In this document: one piece after another, positions 1 to 10,230 of the stretch | Numbering within the stretch: the first letter of the stretch is position 1 | Layout: the number at the start of each line of letters is the position of its first letter | Assembly (NCBI GenBank): GCA_027924585.1 | Contig: BSBM01000106.1 | Location: 40,501,501-40,565,500, forward strand | Direction of reading: 5' to 3' | Origin: Larix kaempferi | Lineage: Eukaryota > Streptophyta > Pinopsida > Pinales > Pinaceae | DNA length: 64,000 nucleotides | Translations under genes and position numbers: made by a program | The notes under the pieces: generated by a model | Database searches by the model: none | Seen by the model: the letters and a program-made list of their open reading frames with translations, nothing else | Told to the model about the DNA's origin: nothing

Positions 1-780
1 TTGTCAAATTATGCAAAAATTTAAATTACAAAAGTTTATATGTTGTTATTTTATCTGCTACTCCTGCACAAACAATAAATGGTTAGAAGTAGATAAAACA
101 AAATTATAATTGTTCAAATCTGGAAATGTAAATGCTATATTTTCACAGTCAAAAAATAGAATGAAAACAAAGAAAATAAAAACTTGAAACAATGTAAAAC
201 CTAGTAAACATGGTTTGATATTATAAACTCTGGTATTTAGGACCGGGGTCCTACAATTTCCTTTTAGGCAAAGGTGATGTGTTGACCAACATTGTTTTGT
301 GTGAACTAAAATACAATGACAATGAGAGAATAATATGTTGCTTGTTGATTACATTTTTTTGATGTAGTTCTAATAGGGCATTCCCTAGCTTACGTATCAC
401 TTGGCCAACATCATATTTACTTTATGCACTTTATTCACATATTTTTCGAAAGGATTATGTTAATTAATGATCAAATTTAGCCATGTATGAGCTATAATAC
501 GATGCTACAAAGTAGAAATCCGTGAGAAATCCAAGATAAATTGTACATCGATGTTTGCAAGCCATAGATGGGGTACACTTTTTGCAAAAGTATTTATCTA
601 AGTGTTAGATGAATGTATCTTCAACTAAATCATAAGATGAGAAATAACAACACAAAGTAAAGGTAACCTTCCAATATCTTAGAAATGCACCAAAAATTAT
701 AGTTTTGTCATAAAAAAATTCCAAAAGTTAAATAGGCTCTTTGCTTTGATTTTGGTTTCTCCTTTATTACAATTTATAGG
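1..780. other. AT-rich intergenic DNA, no gene seen
   Basis: No open frame of convincing length or recognisable protein is visible on either strand. The stretch is AT-rich with homopolymer runs. Confidence 0.6.
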
Positions 781-946
781 GTAAAGAACCATAGTTTTAT
801 CTATCAAAGGTATTGGAAAACCAAATAAACGAGTTGAATACTTATATCTTTTACAAGTTATAGGTAAAGAACCATAGTTTTATCTATCAAAAGTATTGGA
901 AAACCAAATCTACAAGTTGAATACTTATATCTTTTACCAGTTTGGT
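781..946. repeat. Tandem duplication, period about 83 bp
   Basis: Two adjacent near-identical copies (about 781-863 and 864-946) begin with gtaaagaaccatag and run through the shared segment ttgaatacttatatctttta. A few substitutions separate them. No coding content is seen. Confidence 0.85.
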
Positions 947-1139
947 TGTGTAATAAGTTTGGAGTTTTTGCATTTTTTTTTTTTATTTCAAGATAAATAT
1001 GTGTCAATGAATTAGTTGTATTGCATCATTCAAATTGTATTAATAAAAGACTATGATCATATTAATTACCCCTATTAAAAAGTTGCTTATTGTTTTTAAT
1101 TAAATTTGAAAAGCTTTAAACCTATGCCTAGTACAAGTT

Positions 1140-1241
1140 ATTATGTATTTTTTAATAATTAAATCACTAATGTCTTGATGAAATCTAATCATTATGTATT
1201 TTTTAATAATTAAATCATGAATGTTTTGATGAAAACTATGT
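1140..1241. repeat. Tandem duplication, period 51 bp
   Basis: Two adjacent copies (1140-1190 and 1191-1241) begin with attatgtattttttaataa and carry a similar ttgatgaaa segment near their ends. The sequence is very AT-rich and non-coding. Confidence 0.8.
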
Positions 1242-1316
1242 TTAGATTTGTATCATGTTTAAAGTGTATTTTTTTAACAGTACATTGTATAGTGGTTATT
1301 ATAGTTGATCAATAGT

Positions 1317-1583
1317 TATAAATGTTGAGCACTTGAGTGGGTCTAACGGTTAAGAACATGTGTTTTCTTCGAGGAGGTCACAGGTTCAAAACCCACGGAG
1401 GTAGGATTGCTCATTGACCCATTGTGACAGGATCCGAAGAGTAGGCGACCCCTGAGATAAAAGAGTCTTGGGACGTCTCGACCCCTGCTGCTGAGTCACA
1501 AGTTTCTGGTATATAAGCTCTCCCCTGATACCTTTAGGAAATTGTTGTTCCCATAGTTTAAAAAAAACATCTATAAATGTTGA
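1317..1583 (+). mobile_element. tRNA-derived SINE with 12-bp target duplication
   Basis: An exact direct repeat, tataaatgttga, lies at 1317-1328 and 1572-1583 and brackets about 243 bp. Inside is a pol III type promoter: an A-box-like tgggtctaacgg near 1338 and a B box ggttcaaaacc at 1383-1393 that fits GGTTCRANNCC. They are about 45 bp apart, as in tRNA genes. The insert ends in an A run at 1560-1567 just before the second target copy. Head, internal promoter, A tail and target duplication are the standard SINE features. There is no coding capacity; mobility would depend on a LINE partner. The family is not identified. Confidence 0.82.
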
Positions 1584-1711
1584 AAAAGGTTGGAAAACCT
1601 AGTTGTTTTATCATTAAAAATATATATAATATATATATAAAAAAATAGTAATTGGTATTGATTGGAAAAATATGTTAGTGGTACACGTAACAAAGTCGTC
1701 ATCAATATGTA

Positions 1712-1890
1712 GCAAAGTCTAACCTATCAAAACCCAAAAAGTCTAGCCTTTATGGCACCTAGGGCCACATGGCTTCAATGTTCATAAAAAATATTAAGAA
1801 GGCAAAGTCTAACCTATCAAAACCCAAAAAGTCTACCTTTATGGCACCTAGGGCCACATGGCTTCAATGTTCATAAAAAATATTAAGAAG
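1712..1890. repeat. Tandem duplication, period 90 bp
   Basis: Copy 1 (1712-1801) and copy 2 (1802-1890) begin with gcaaagtctaacctatcaaa and differ essentially by one missing base. Such high identity suggests a recent duplication. Non-coding. Confidence 0.9.
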
Positions 1891-2428
1891 GCAAATATGA
1901 ACATGTCCTAAATTTTAGTTGAGAGTAGGTGAGTTATAATTTGTATATGAAGACTAGATTCCTTTCTTTTCTTATGTGGGGAACATACATAATTGGAAAT
2001 ATATGCACGTTTTAATTTCCTGATGTACTCCACTTATAATAATTTTTAAGCGATTAGGCTGAATTAAATACAAACAAGACAAATTTAAATGACATGTCAA
2101 TTCCTTAACGGAATCAGAAATTTGATAACCAATCTTGTAATACGACGACATTCTGTGCATATATTTTATCCGTTGAACAAATCCGCTATTTTCATATAAG
2201 TAATTGTGATTTTAATTTGTGACAAGTACATTTAGAATAATCAATGTTAAATTTAATTATATACAAACTAAAATAATGCATCTGCGCCATTTTCAAGCGG
2301 CTGCAGGCTGTAATTTTTTGGACGCATCAATTTCCATTGATGAAAACCCTGAGTAATCTCCCCAATGTTATTAAATTCAAACAGAGAAGATACGTTAATC
2401 AAGCTTTCGTGGCAAAATATATACTTAT
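1891..2428. other. Intergenic, 3' flank of the ERF gene
   Basis: A 62-codon minus-strand frame at 1972-2160 has no recognisable feature and is not called. The remainder would hold the 3' UTR of the adjacent minus-strand gene; no clear polyadenylation signal is distinguished. Confidence 0.4.
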
Positions 2429-2989
2429 TTAGAAAAGACCGCCGTCTGTAGTCTGCTCGAAGAGAAGCCCAAAATCCTCCATAGAGAAATCGAAGGGAGG
2501 AAAATTCTCTAAATTTAGAGACTCGCCACTATCCAGATCTTCAAGCAGTAACGAATCCCAAAATGTTGGAGACTGCTCCGCCGAAATCTGTTGGCTGTCA
2601 ATGCCGGATTCTGCTTCTGAAGGGGAAGATGAGAACGCCGCGTCGTCCTCAGATGGCAGCTGGAAATCTTCTGTGGCGAACCTGGCCGCCGCGACTTGAA
2701 TTTGCGGCGGCGATAGTGAAGAGGCGCGTGGAATTTCCGGTGCGCAGTCGGGAAAATTGAACCTCGCCTTTGATCCTCTAAGGCAACATAATGCAAAGTC
2801 GTAGGCGCGGGCAGCTTTTTCAGGGGAATCATAGGAACCAAGCCAGATTTTAGCCCTGGAATTGGGCATTCGAATTTCCGACACCCATTTCCCCCATTTT
2901 CTCTGTCGGATTCCTTTGAACTGCCGCGACTTAATTGATCTGTTTTCGGGTTCGCCGTGGTTGCTCTGTTTTGGCAGGGGTTTAACCAT
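2429..2989 (-). CDS. AP2/ERF-family transcription factor (DREB-like)
   Basis: A 186-residue intact ORF with no intron, as is usual for this family. One AP2 DNA-binding domain spans about residues 24-80. It opens with [17 protein letters not shown], contains the family signature [16 protein letters not shown], and ends with KARFNFP. Valine at residue 36 matches the DREB-type position V14; the second DREB-discriminating position (usually Glu in EIREP) is Met41. The KWGKW and LRG/ARFNFP forms resemble ERF group II (DREB A-5) proteins. The C-terminal half is acidic and rich in Ser, Asp, Glu and Phe (for example [10 protein letters not shown]), like an activation region. LNLEN at residues 158-162 only loosely resembles an EAR repression motif. 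The family acts in the nucleus on GCC-box or DRE elements, often in stress responses; the target here is unknown. The start is the first ATG of the frame, with a TATA-like box about 160 bp upstream. Confidence 0.93.
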   Translation of the reverse strand: MVKPLPKQSNHGEPENRSIKSRQFKGIRQRKWGKWVSEIRMPNSRAKIWLGSYDSPEKAARAYDFALCCLRGSKARFNFPDCAPEIPRASSLSPPQIQVAAARFATEDFQLPSEDDAAFSSSPSEAESGIDSQQISAEQSPTFWDSLLLEDLDSGESLNLENFPPFDFSMEDFGLLFEQTTDGGLF

Positions 2990-3540
2990 TTTGGGATGTT
3001 GCAGAGTAGTCCAACTCGGAACCTGCTCTAGATGTTGAATCTTAAAACAGCGGATTGCGATCGTGCAAGTACTGGGATTCGAACTCGGAACAGGCTGCTT
3101 CTTCTACTGCGAGTGTTTACAATGACAATGCCTGTGGGGTATGGCAGCGTATATAGGTGCACAGAAACCGTGTGGATTGTTTGGGAAAAAATTTAGCACG
3201 ATTTTATGCGGAACACGTGACAGAAATGAATATACGCGCTAGGGCTTTTGCGTGTTAAACGTGTGAATATGCATTTCTTTAAGCAAATAAAGAAACAGAG
3301 ATTGAATGAGATGTACACGTTTACCTGTACATGTGGCTATACATTGTTGGAGGGCGAGCGTTATCCACTGTGCATAATTTGATAGCGCCCTTTCATACTG
3401 AATTCTGACATCATCAACACATACATCTTGATACCAAAAGTCCTTTGTATTATTTATATGAATTTATTTTTAAATAAAGTAACATACCCCGAAAGCGGGG
3501 AAATGAAACGCAGAGTAGAAAATCAATATGTTGGAGTAGC
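2990..3540. other. Promoter and 5' UTR region of the ERF gene, then flank
   Basis: This stretch separates the ERF start codon from the 3' end of LINE-A. Apart from the TATA-like box near 3150 no gene or repeat is evident. Confidence 0.5.
3149..3156 (-). promoter_or_regulatory. TATA-like box for the ERF gene
   Basis: Minus-strand ctatatac lies about 160 bp upstream of the ERF ATG, a plausible distance for a TATA box plus 5' UTR. Supported by position and sequence only. Confidence 0.45.
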
Positions 3541-4058
3541 TAGTTTTTTTTTTTCACAGAAAAAATATAACTTACTATTAATATACGAAATAGTAAAATA
3601 GTGCCAACTGTCAGAAATAACATGAACATCACAACGGTGCCCTGCCTAGCACATGAGTTGAGTCTAAAAACAACGATGGCCTCCATGCCATCAATCAACA
3701 TACGTGGAAAACATAACGGAGCAAAATGTTCACGATCAGTAACACATGAACCCCTCCCGTAGGAGAAACAGGTTCGACAAAACATCATATATCATACTGC
3801 GAGTCCATCAAAAATAAAGAGTACTCCAAAGTATCAGTCCTGACTGTCAAGTTCCATAACGCCAGCAGAGATAAACCAACAGGCAAAAAGTGCCATAAAT
3901 AAAGCCGCTAATAGAGGAAGTATACAAAAAGACCAACGAGTGGTTGGCATCATCCTCTAAGATATATCTGCACAAGAACTAACAGTATATGTAAGAACAT
4001 CTGTGCACATAAGATAAACATAAAAACAGTAAAAATAACAAAAAGCAGAAGAGCATAA

Positions 4059-6038
4059 TCAAGACCAAAACAGAGGAAGAGAACCCTGTGAAAACAAAAC
4101 GTCCGCCCGCCATTCCTGCCACATGATGACCCCAGGAGCAGAGCCAAGGGCTCGTTTTGAAAGCATGTCCGCCACCAAATTTACTTCACGGAAAACATGG
4201 GCGAAATGTATGTGTTGGAAGTCTTTAATCAACAGCAGGGCCGCATTCTTCCAGTGCTGAAGCAACAGGTTATTAAGTGTAGATTTGCCACTCGCCCACG
4301 AGATAGTGGAAAGTGAGTCACCAAAAACCACTAGGTCGGTGATATGACGCATTTTTGCCCAATGAAGTAATAACCAAAGAGCACATAGCTCACTCCGGGT
4401 GTTAGAGCCACCCCCCAAATTGAGCCAAAGATTGATGGAGAAGTCGTTTGAAAGATGTAAAACAGCACCTGCACCTCCCCCCCCCGGATCGAAAACTGCA
4501 GCTCCGTCAAAGAAACCACAAGGGAAGATCAGCACCGGGGGGGAAAAACGATGAATCGTAACCGGATTATCTTTAACCCTGGCCAAACCATTGATTGTGA
4601 GATATTCATGATGTGCTGCAAGAATTTTGTAGCCAATCCCGGCCAGGAAGGGGACCTTATTCTCAAATAAAAGCTTATTTCGAGACTTCCAAATCTCCCA
4701 GATCATAAAATATGGGAGCTCTCTGACCCCAGGATCATGTTGAGTCCACGCAACAAGGCACTCATTAAGAGAGCAGAAATTCCACGGAAAAGTTATGCCA
4801 GCATTGCCCGCAATAAAGGACCAAAGTTTTTTGCTGAAGGAACAGGAGGTGAAGAGATGATCAACCGTTTCCCCCTCAGAGCAACATAAATTGCACCATC
4901 CCGGGCCACAAAAACCACGTCGGCAAAGGTTGTCCCATGTTAGTATTCGGTTATGTAGGGCTAACCATATGAAACATTTAATCTTGAGTGGCAAAAACAG
5001 TTTCCAGAGAGCTTTGTCCCACCATCTCACCATTACCTGAGTCTCAGCGAATAGCGCATCATAAGCCCTTGCTGCAGTGACCCGTCCATCAGCCACGTCC
5101 CATGACCACACAATCCGGTCCGCGTCATCAGAGAGTCTAATGTTTGAATGGTGCAATGGCCTGATGTATTCCTCCCATTCCTGCCCCAAGGAGCCCGTAA
5201 GCCCCATCTGAGCTGTCGAGATCCACCTGGGCCGGTCATCCCCACACCAACCAGCAACATTTGCTATTGAGAAATAACCATTTGCATTGAGAAAAGATCT
5301 CAGTGCCACCGATAAATTGTATCTCAGTGGTCCACCAATGAAGGGATCAAGGCCCAGCCTAATATCCCGTCCATTGCCAGGCAACCATGCTATCCAATGT
5401 GCAATTACCCTGTATGCACCCAGCAGGCCGTTCCAAATATTTGAAACTCCCATAGATACAGGGCGATTTAAACGGAACCATGAAGCAATCGGGATGTTAC
5501 GCAGGTATTTTGCACGAATGATCTCGCCCCAGATCGATAGGTCAAAAAGTGCACGCCAGAGGCTCTTAGCATGAAGGGCCGTAACAAACATTTCTATATC
5601 CTTTATATTCCAACCACCCATGTGCCATGGTCGTGCCAAAATCTGCCATTTTACCAGATGAAATTTCTCCGGGATTCCACCTCCAGTCCAGAGAAAGCTG
5701 AAAATCTTCCGTCTAATAAGCTTCAGTATGGTTCGAGGAATCTTGCAGAGAGAAAACCAATATACACCTAAATTTTGTAGAACAGCTTTTACCAGAGTAA
5801 GCCTGCCACCCAATGATAGATGTCGGTAGCTCCAATGTCCAAGTCTCATTTCAAATCTCTTTATAAGCCAGGACCAATCATGAATCAAGTAATTTGTAGG
5901 TTTAATGAAAAAACCCAGATATTTGGTACCAGCATCAATTTCCTTGAAGTTTAGTGGCAAAATGGTGCTGATTGACTGCTGAACATCCTCAGACAAAGAG
6001 TGTTTCAAGAAAAAAGATTTCATATAACTGATTATCAT
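4059..6038 (-). pseudogene. LINE-A ORF2, distal part: zf-RVT and RNase H
   Basis: A 659-codon open frame continues the RT frame after one stop. The N-terminal part is the RT thumb and connection region typical of plant LINEs (for example SLGGRLTLVKAVLQNLGVYW). In the middle is the reverse-transcriptase zinc-binding region, with a CNLC pair followed by HLFTSC. The C-terminal 150 or so residues are a plant RNase H of the RVT_3 type. Acidic residues are present in FFDGAA, SELCAL, VFGDSL and VADMLSK, so all four catalytic positions look intact. RNase H would remove the RNA strand during reverse transcription. The frame is remarkably open, so the copy is probably not very old. The Met listed as the start is internal; this was once part of one long ORF2. 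Confidence 0.9.
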
Positions 6039-6068
6039 GCCAGAAACCCTGCAAAAAAGTTCAAGTAT

Positions 6069-6884
6069 CTATTTATATGCCATCCATTCGGCCAGTATGC
6101 TCACACCAAAAAGCATAACGTCATCCACGAAAAATGAATGTGTAACTGATATATTTCGTGTTACTTTGATGCCAACAATCCTATCATCGTGTCGGGCTTT
6201 ATGGATGGACAAACTTAGACCCTCAATCACCAGAAGGAACAGTAAAGGAGACAACGGACATCCCTGCCGAAGACCCCGAGTTGCCTTGAAGAAATCAGTA
6301 GGAAGACCATTGATAAGTATTGAATAATTGACAGAATTAATACAAGCCATAATCCATTTCATAACCGTCCATGGCAGACCAATCTGGATAAGTATTAATC
6401 TCAGGTAGTTCCAATCAACCTTATCATAAGCTTTCACCAGGTCCAATTGAAGGATTAGAGCATCTAACCGTTTCTGTTTAATGGTATGAAAGATTTCCTG
6501 TGTCACTCCCACGGCATCATGGATCTGCCGCCCAGTAAGGAAACCATATTGCTCCTTGGAAATGTGCCGAGATAGCACCGGTTTGATTCTAACAGCAATA
6601 ATTTTAGCGATTATCTTATAGACCAGGTTGCATAACGCAATTGGTCTAAAATCATCATAGCTGTTCGGATGGGAAGTCTTTGGTATGAGAGCCAAATATG
6701 TAGAGTTTAATTCCCCAGAGACAAAACCAAGCTTCCGCGATTCCTCCACAACCGACAGTATTTCCTCCCCCATGATATCAAAATTATGTAAGAATATCTC
6801 AACAGTCCATCCATCCGGACCCGGTGATTTGTCTTTTGCGATCCCCCGCAGAGTTTTTTCCACTTCATCCAGAGTGACTTCCAT
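6069..6884 (-). pseudogene. LINE-A ORF2, reverse transcriptase part
   Basis: 271 codons of a non-LTR reverse transcriptase. KSPGPDGW (residues 18-25) is the finger motif. FRPIALCN follows, then LDLVKAYDKVDW carries the first catalytic Asp. RQGCPLSP is the template-grip motif, and FFVDDVMLFG contains the catalytic FVDD. The frame ends at a TAG (6069-6071) three codons after the sequence WMAYK. The same frame reopens at once into the thumb, zinc-finger and RNase H region ending at 4059, so a single nonsense change separates two otherwise intact halves. The upstream end is cut by the 5' truncation; the initial Met lies within a 26-bp duplicated segment and is not a true ORF2 start. Confidence 0.9.
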
Positions 6885-6922
6885 AAATGTACTGTCTCCA
6901 CTTCATCCAGAGTGACTTCCAT
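6859..6922. repeat. 26-bp direct duplication at the 5' end of LINE-A
   Basis: The sequence tccacttcatccagagtgac plus six more bases occurs at 6859-6884 and again at 6897-6922, with 12 bp between. It lies exactly where LINE-A homology begins to fade, consistent with a template jump or repair duplication at the 5' junction. Confidence 0.85.
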
Positions 6923-6950
6923 AGCATTAATTGCATTTGAGATCATTACA

Positions 6951-9715
6951 ACTCAATAAGTGTGAGAGAGAGTACAATCTTTGTGCTTGTACCAAGATTT
7001 ATAAGAATTTTAGAAAAAATTATAGATTGGAGTAGAGACTTAGAAGTATCAAAAAGATCATGTGATAGATTTTGGTTAATGACAACTCTGTCTGCAGCCT
7101 GCAGCTGGCAACTCGCCAGAATTGTGATTATGAAGTGCTATGATTATAATAATTGCTTTTCATGTTATCAAGCCTAATAAATTCCATTATTTTTCTATTT
7201 AAATTTATTTTCAAATTTGGTAGGATTTTTTTTAGTGAAGTTATCGTTCTTCTTAATGAATGGAAAAGTTATCCATTGCAAATTTTAATCCATTTTAAAA
7301 AATATTTAGATTGTTTCAACTTTACCTTTTAAGAAAAAAGACTCCACATAAAAATTGAGTTTAGCCACTGATTAACTCACTCCATTCATAATTTAAAAAA
7401 GGTTTAATACTTTTCTCATTATGCTTCATGGTGTAGGTAAATTGCTCTATAAATCATAATCGTGTGAAGATGTCATATCATATTATCATATAAGATATTT
7501 GACAATCAAGAGTTAAGACTATATATAGTATGTGTTTTAAATGTGTCTTTGCATATAATTTTATGAATCCAAGTTGTAAGGATGATGTGTCATTTTTGGA
7601 CAATCCAAGTTGTAAAGAGGAAGTGTCATCTAGGACATTTTGTCTCCTTATTTACTTGATTCTATGTTGTGATTTTAGTAAATTAGAATATTCTTGAGTG
7701 TGCAATGATGCAAGATGTAAAACCAACCATTGAAATTGGTTGTTGAACAAGTTAACACTATGTTGAAGACTTGGAAATTTGTTCTTTTACATAGACTCTA
7801 GGGAAGGTGGGGAGGTTCAAGAGAGAATACCACACATAAAGAGAATGGAATTCTGTTACAAATAAAGGGTTAACATAATGGCGTTATGTTACAAATAAAG
7901 GGTTAAAATGCAATTGCATAGCTTTCATAAGCTCTTTTGGTGGGGGTAGATGCCTTCTTGTTAGTAGCAAGCAAATAATATCTAAACTTGCGAACCACAT
8001 GATTTCTTCTTCAAACAACTTCACTCTACCTTCAAATCATTGGTATAAATCTTGCAACTTCACTCCACCCTACCTTCCATACCCACCCTACCTGCTAATG
8101 GATTCACTCCACCCTACCTTCCAATGACTTTAAGGCGCAAGTCTCAATCTTAACAAAGATAATGAAATCAACTTCCTCAGTGTCAACCATAATATGAAAT
8201 GAGTTCCCTCATCAAAGAAACTCATATAAGGGTTTGGAAATGTTCATCGCAGCACAAGCCTGGCCGGATGTAGTAGGTTTGCATGTCGATGAACAATTTA
8301 AGTACATAAAATGTCGGGTCGTTCAGCCTGGTGAGGCCATCTAAGGCCACGATGGTTGTTAAGGCCACCAGATGATCTGAAAGGCCTTAAAGCTCCAGCG
8401 GTCTAAGGAATGGGTGGTGCAGTAATTTGGGTGGTTGTGGTGATATTTCTAGGGAGTATGTGTGATCCATGGTTGCTTTGCTTTGTGGGCCTCCGATAGA
8501 AGAAATGTCTCGTACTTCCTGTAATGAGAAGGCACGTGGTGGAACATGATTCTGTAATTTAGCACAACTTTCTCTCATCTTGCAACATATCGAAGTTATC
8601 TTCGGTGTTTCATTTCCCTGCTTCGGGGACAGTGAAAGATGAAATGATTATGGAAATATTTCGATGGGATGGCTTCATGCGCATGCATCCAAATGACATG
8701 AATCGAATGGTTGATAGAAGTTCTCATTTCTCAAACAACCTAACCCGTTGGTTATAAATTCAATTACTCTCTGAAATGCATTAAGTAATATGTTTATCTG
8801 CTGAATCGATGACGAATTCTCTAGCCATCTATGAATGGATTCCTTCTCTTCCACATCCTTTGGAATGGGTAACACTACGTGTGTCTTATAGTTATCATGC
8901 CGGTACTCTATTCTTTGCAATCTATATGACTATTGCAATCATTAAGCCAAGCATGCTAGAGATTGAGAAGAGACACCGAAGAAAAAAATGATGGAAGCCA
9001 TTGATTCGAGCATGCTATCAATTGAGTAGTGACATTCAAGAAAGATTTCAAATATTTGTAGTAGTAGAGAGCTTCAAAAGAGAAGGTTGTTTGTAAGAAC
9101 CTAACCTCATAGATGTTGCAGGTAGTCGAGCTCATAGTTGTTATAGTTGAGAAATTGGGTCTTGTTAAGAATTTGTATCAGTAAGGTTGATGGCCCTATG
9201 AGACACATTCATTGAAGCTTCCAAATGATGTCCTACCAAGTGTAGAGGGTGCATCCAGTATAGGTGGATGCATGCCTGCAACATCGTGATGACCAGGTGT
9301 AAATGGTGCATGCAGTATAAAGGACTAAAGGACGTGTACAACATTGTAAAACAAGAAAAAAAAAACTTTACAAACATTCATTCATTATAGTGTGTCTAAC
9401 CTATGTGCCAAACAATTACGTGCACACCTATAATTAAACTAATCGCTATTTTTTATATTAAATTAATTTTAATGTTCTCACAAATACTCCAAAAGAAATG
9501 CTCACCACCAAAGTCACACTAATGTTCCATGGAGGAATAAGAAAATTGAAACATAAATTTGAAAATTTAATAAAATACGTTTTTTAATTAAATAAATGTA
9601 AATAAATTTGTTTTAACATAATTTTGAGTAATGTTTGTGCATTAATAAATACTTAATAAGGTTTGATTTTATTTGAAAACAATAATCCTTGATTTCGCAT
9701 AATCTTTGAAGTTGT
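6951..9715. other. Intergenic, no supported gene
   Basis: AT-rich DNA. Minus-strand frames at 8387-8578 and 8675-8920 share a frame but match nothing I recognise and are not called. Short duplications are visible: acaaataaagggttaa twice near 7850-7910, cactccaccctaccttc repeats near 8050-8120, and a diverged repeat of a gtgcatccagtata-like segment near 9240-9320. Confidence 0.5.
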
Positions 9716-10230
9716 ATGTTGCCAGTTAAGGTGGACCGACTGCTTGTCCTCGTAGGCGCCTTTAAGCTCGACCAAATTGGGTTCCCTGTCGGGTGGTGCA
9801 TGATCTGGACCTCCCTCCTCACGTCTTCGATGTCCTCCTTGTTCTCTGGATTCCTCTTTTCTATGGTCTTGCAAGCGAACTGCTCGTCGAACTACTTGTG
9901 CATGCACATGTGATTTACGCCAAACTTCCCACGACTGAGCTCGCGCCTGAACGTGTAGGTTGACCTGACGTCCTCCATCAAGCGCCCCATCACGGACCCG
10001 CCCAGCTTCCTGGTGACCAGCCTTGGCGATGGGACCAGCACTGCTGCTTTGTGGGTCTTGGGGCGTGATTTGTGAGGTTGAGACTCCACAACATTGGCGA
10101 CGGTGGCGTCATAAGGAGGATTTCCCGTCATCGACTTCCTCGGTTGTTCTGGCTGGGGATTGGCATTGGAGTTGGTGTTGTAATATTGGGTTCCTGGTGC
10201 TCTCCCCTTTGTTCCCACGCAGTTCCCCAT
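9716..10230 (-). pseudogene. CDPK (calcium-dependent protein kinase) 5'-end pseudogene
   Basis: The frame opens with MGNC, the N-myristoylation and palmitoylation start of many plant CDPKs. A variable, Pro/Asn-rich N-terminus follows, then [20 protein letters not shown], which is the junction into the kinase glycine loop. After an in-frame TAG at 9892-9894 the same frame continues through [11 protein letters not shown], containing the catalytic Lys, and [20 protein letters not shown] one-base shift then moves the reading to [17 protein letters not shown], after which kinase similarity stops abruptly near 9720. The rest of the kinase domain, the autoinhibitory junction and the EF hands are absent. 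Two independent disruptions plus truncation support a dead gene fragment rather than a first exon. CDPKs are Ca2+-activated Ser/Thr kinases that decode calcium signals. Confidence 0.85.

Larger units (their letters stand above)
3541..6950 (-). mobile_element. LINE-A: 5'-truncated L1-clade plant retrotransposon
   Basis: On the minus strand the element runs from a truncated 5' end near 6950 through RT, zinc-binding and RNase H coding to a 3' poly(A), seen as 11 T at 3544-3554. ORF1 and the endonuclease are absent, as expected for 5' truncation by incomplete reverse transcription. A 9-bp match, ttggagtag, at 3531-3539 and 7027-7035 is a possible target duplication. If real, it would push the 5' end to about 7026, but nine bases can match by chance. 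The 3' UTR between 4058 and the tail shows no other gene. LINE-B (45.8-48.2 kb) is the same family in opposite orientation. Confidence 0.88.

Noticed and set aside
5287-5574. Plus-strand frames across LINE-A (5287-5574, 6037-6327 and others)
   Set aside because: Shadow frames of the minus-strand LINE ORF2.
8387-8920. Two minus-strand frames in the same register as a possible pseudogene
   Set aside because: No recognisable family and no splice or promoter support.
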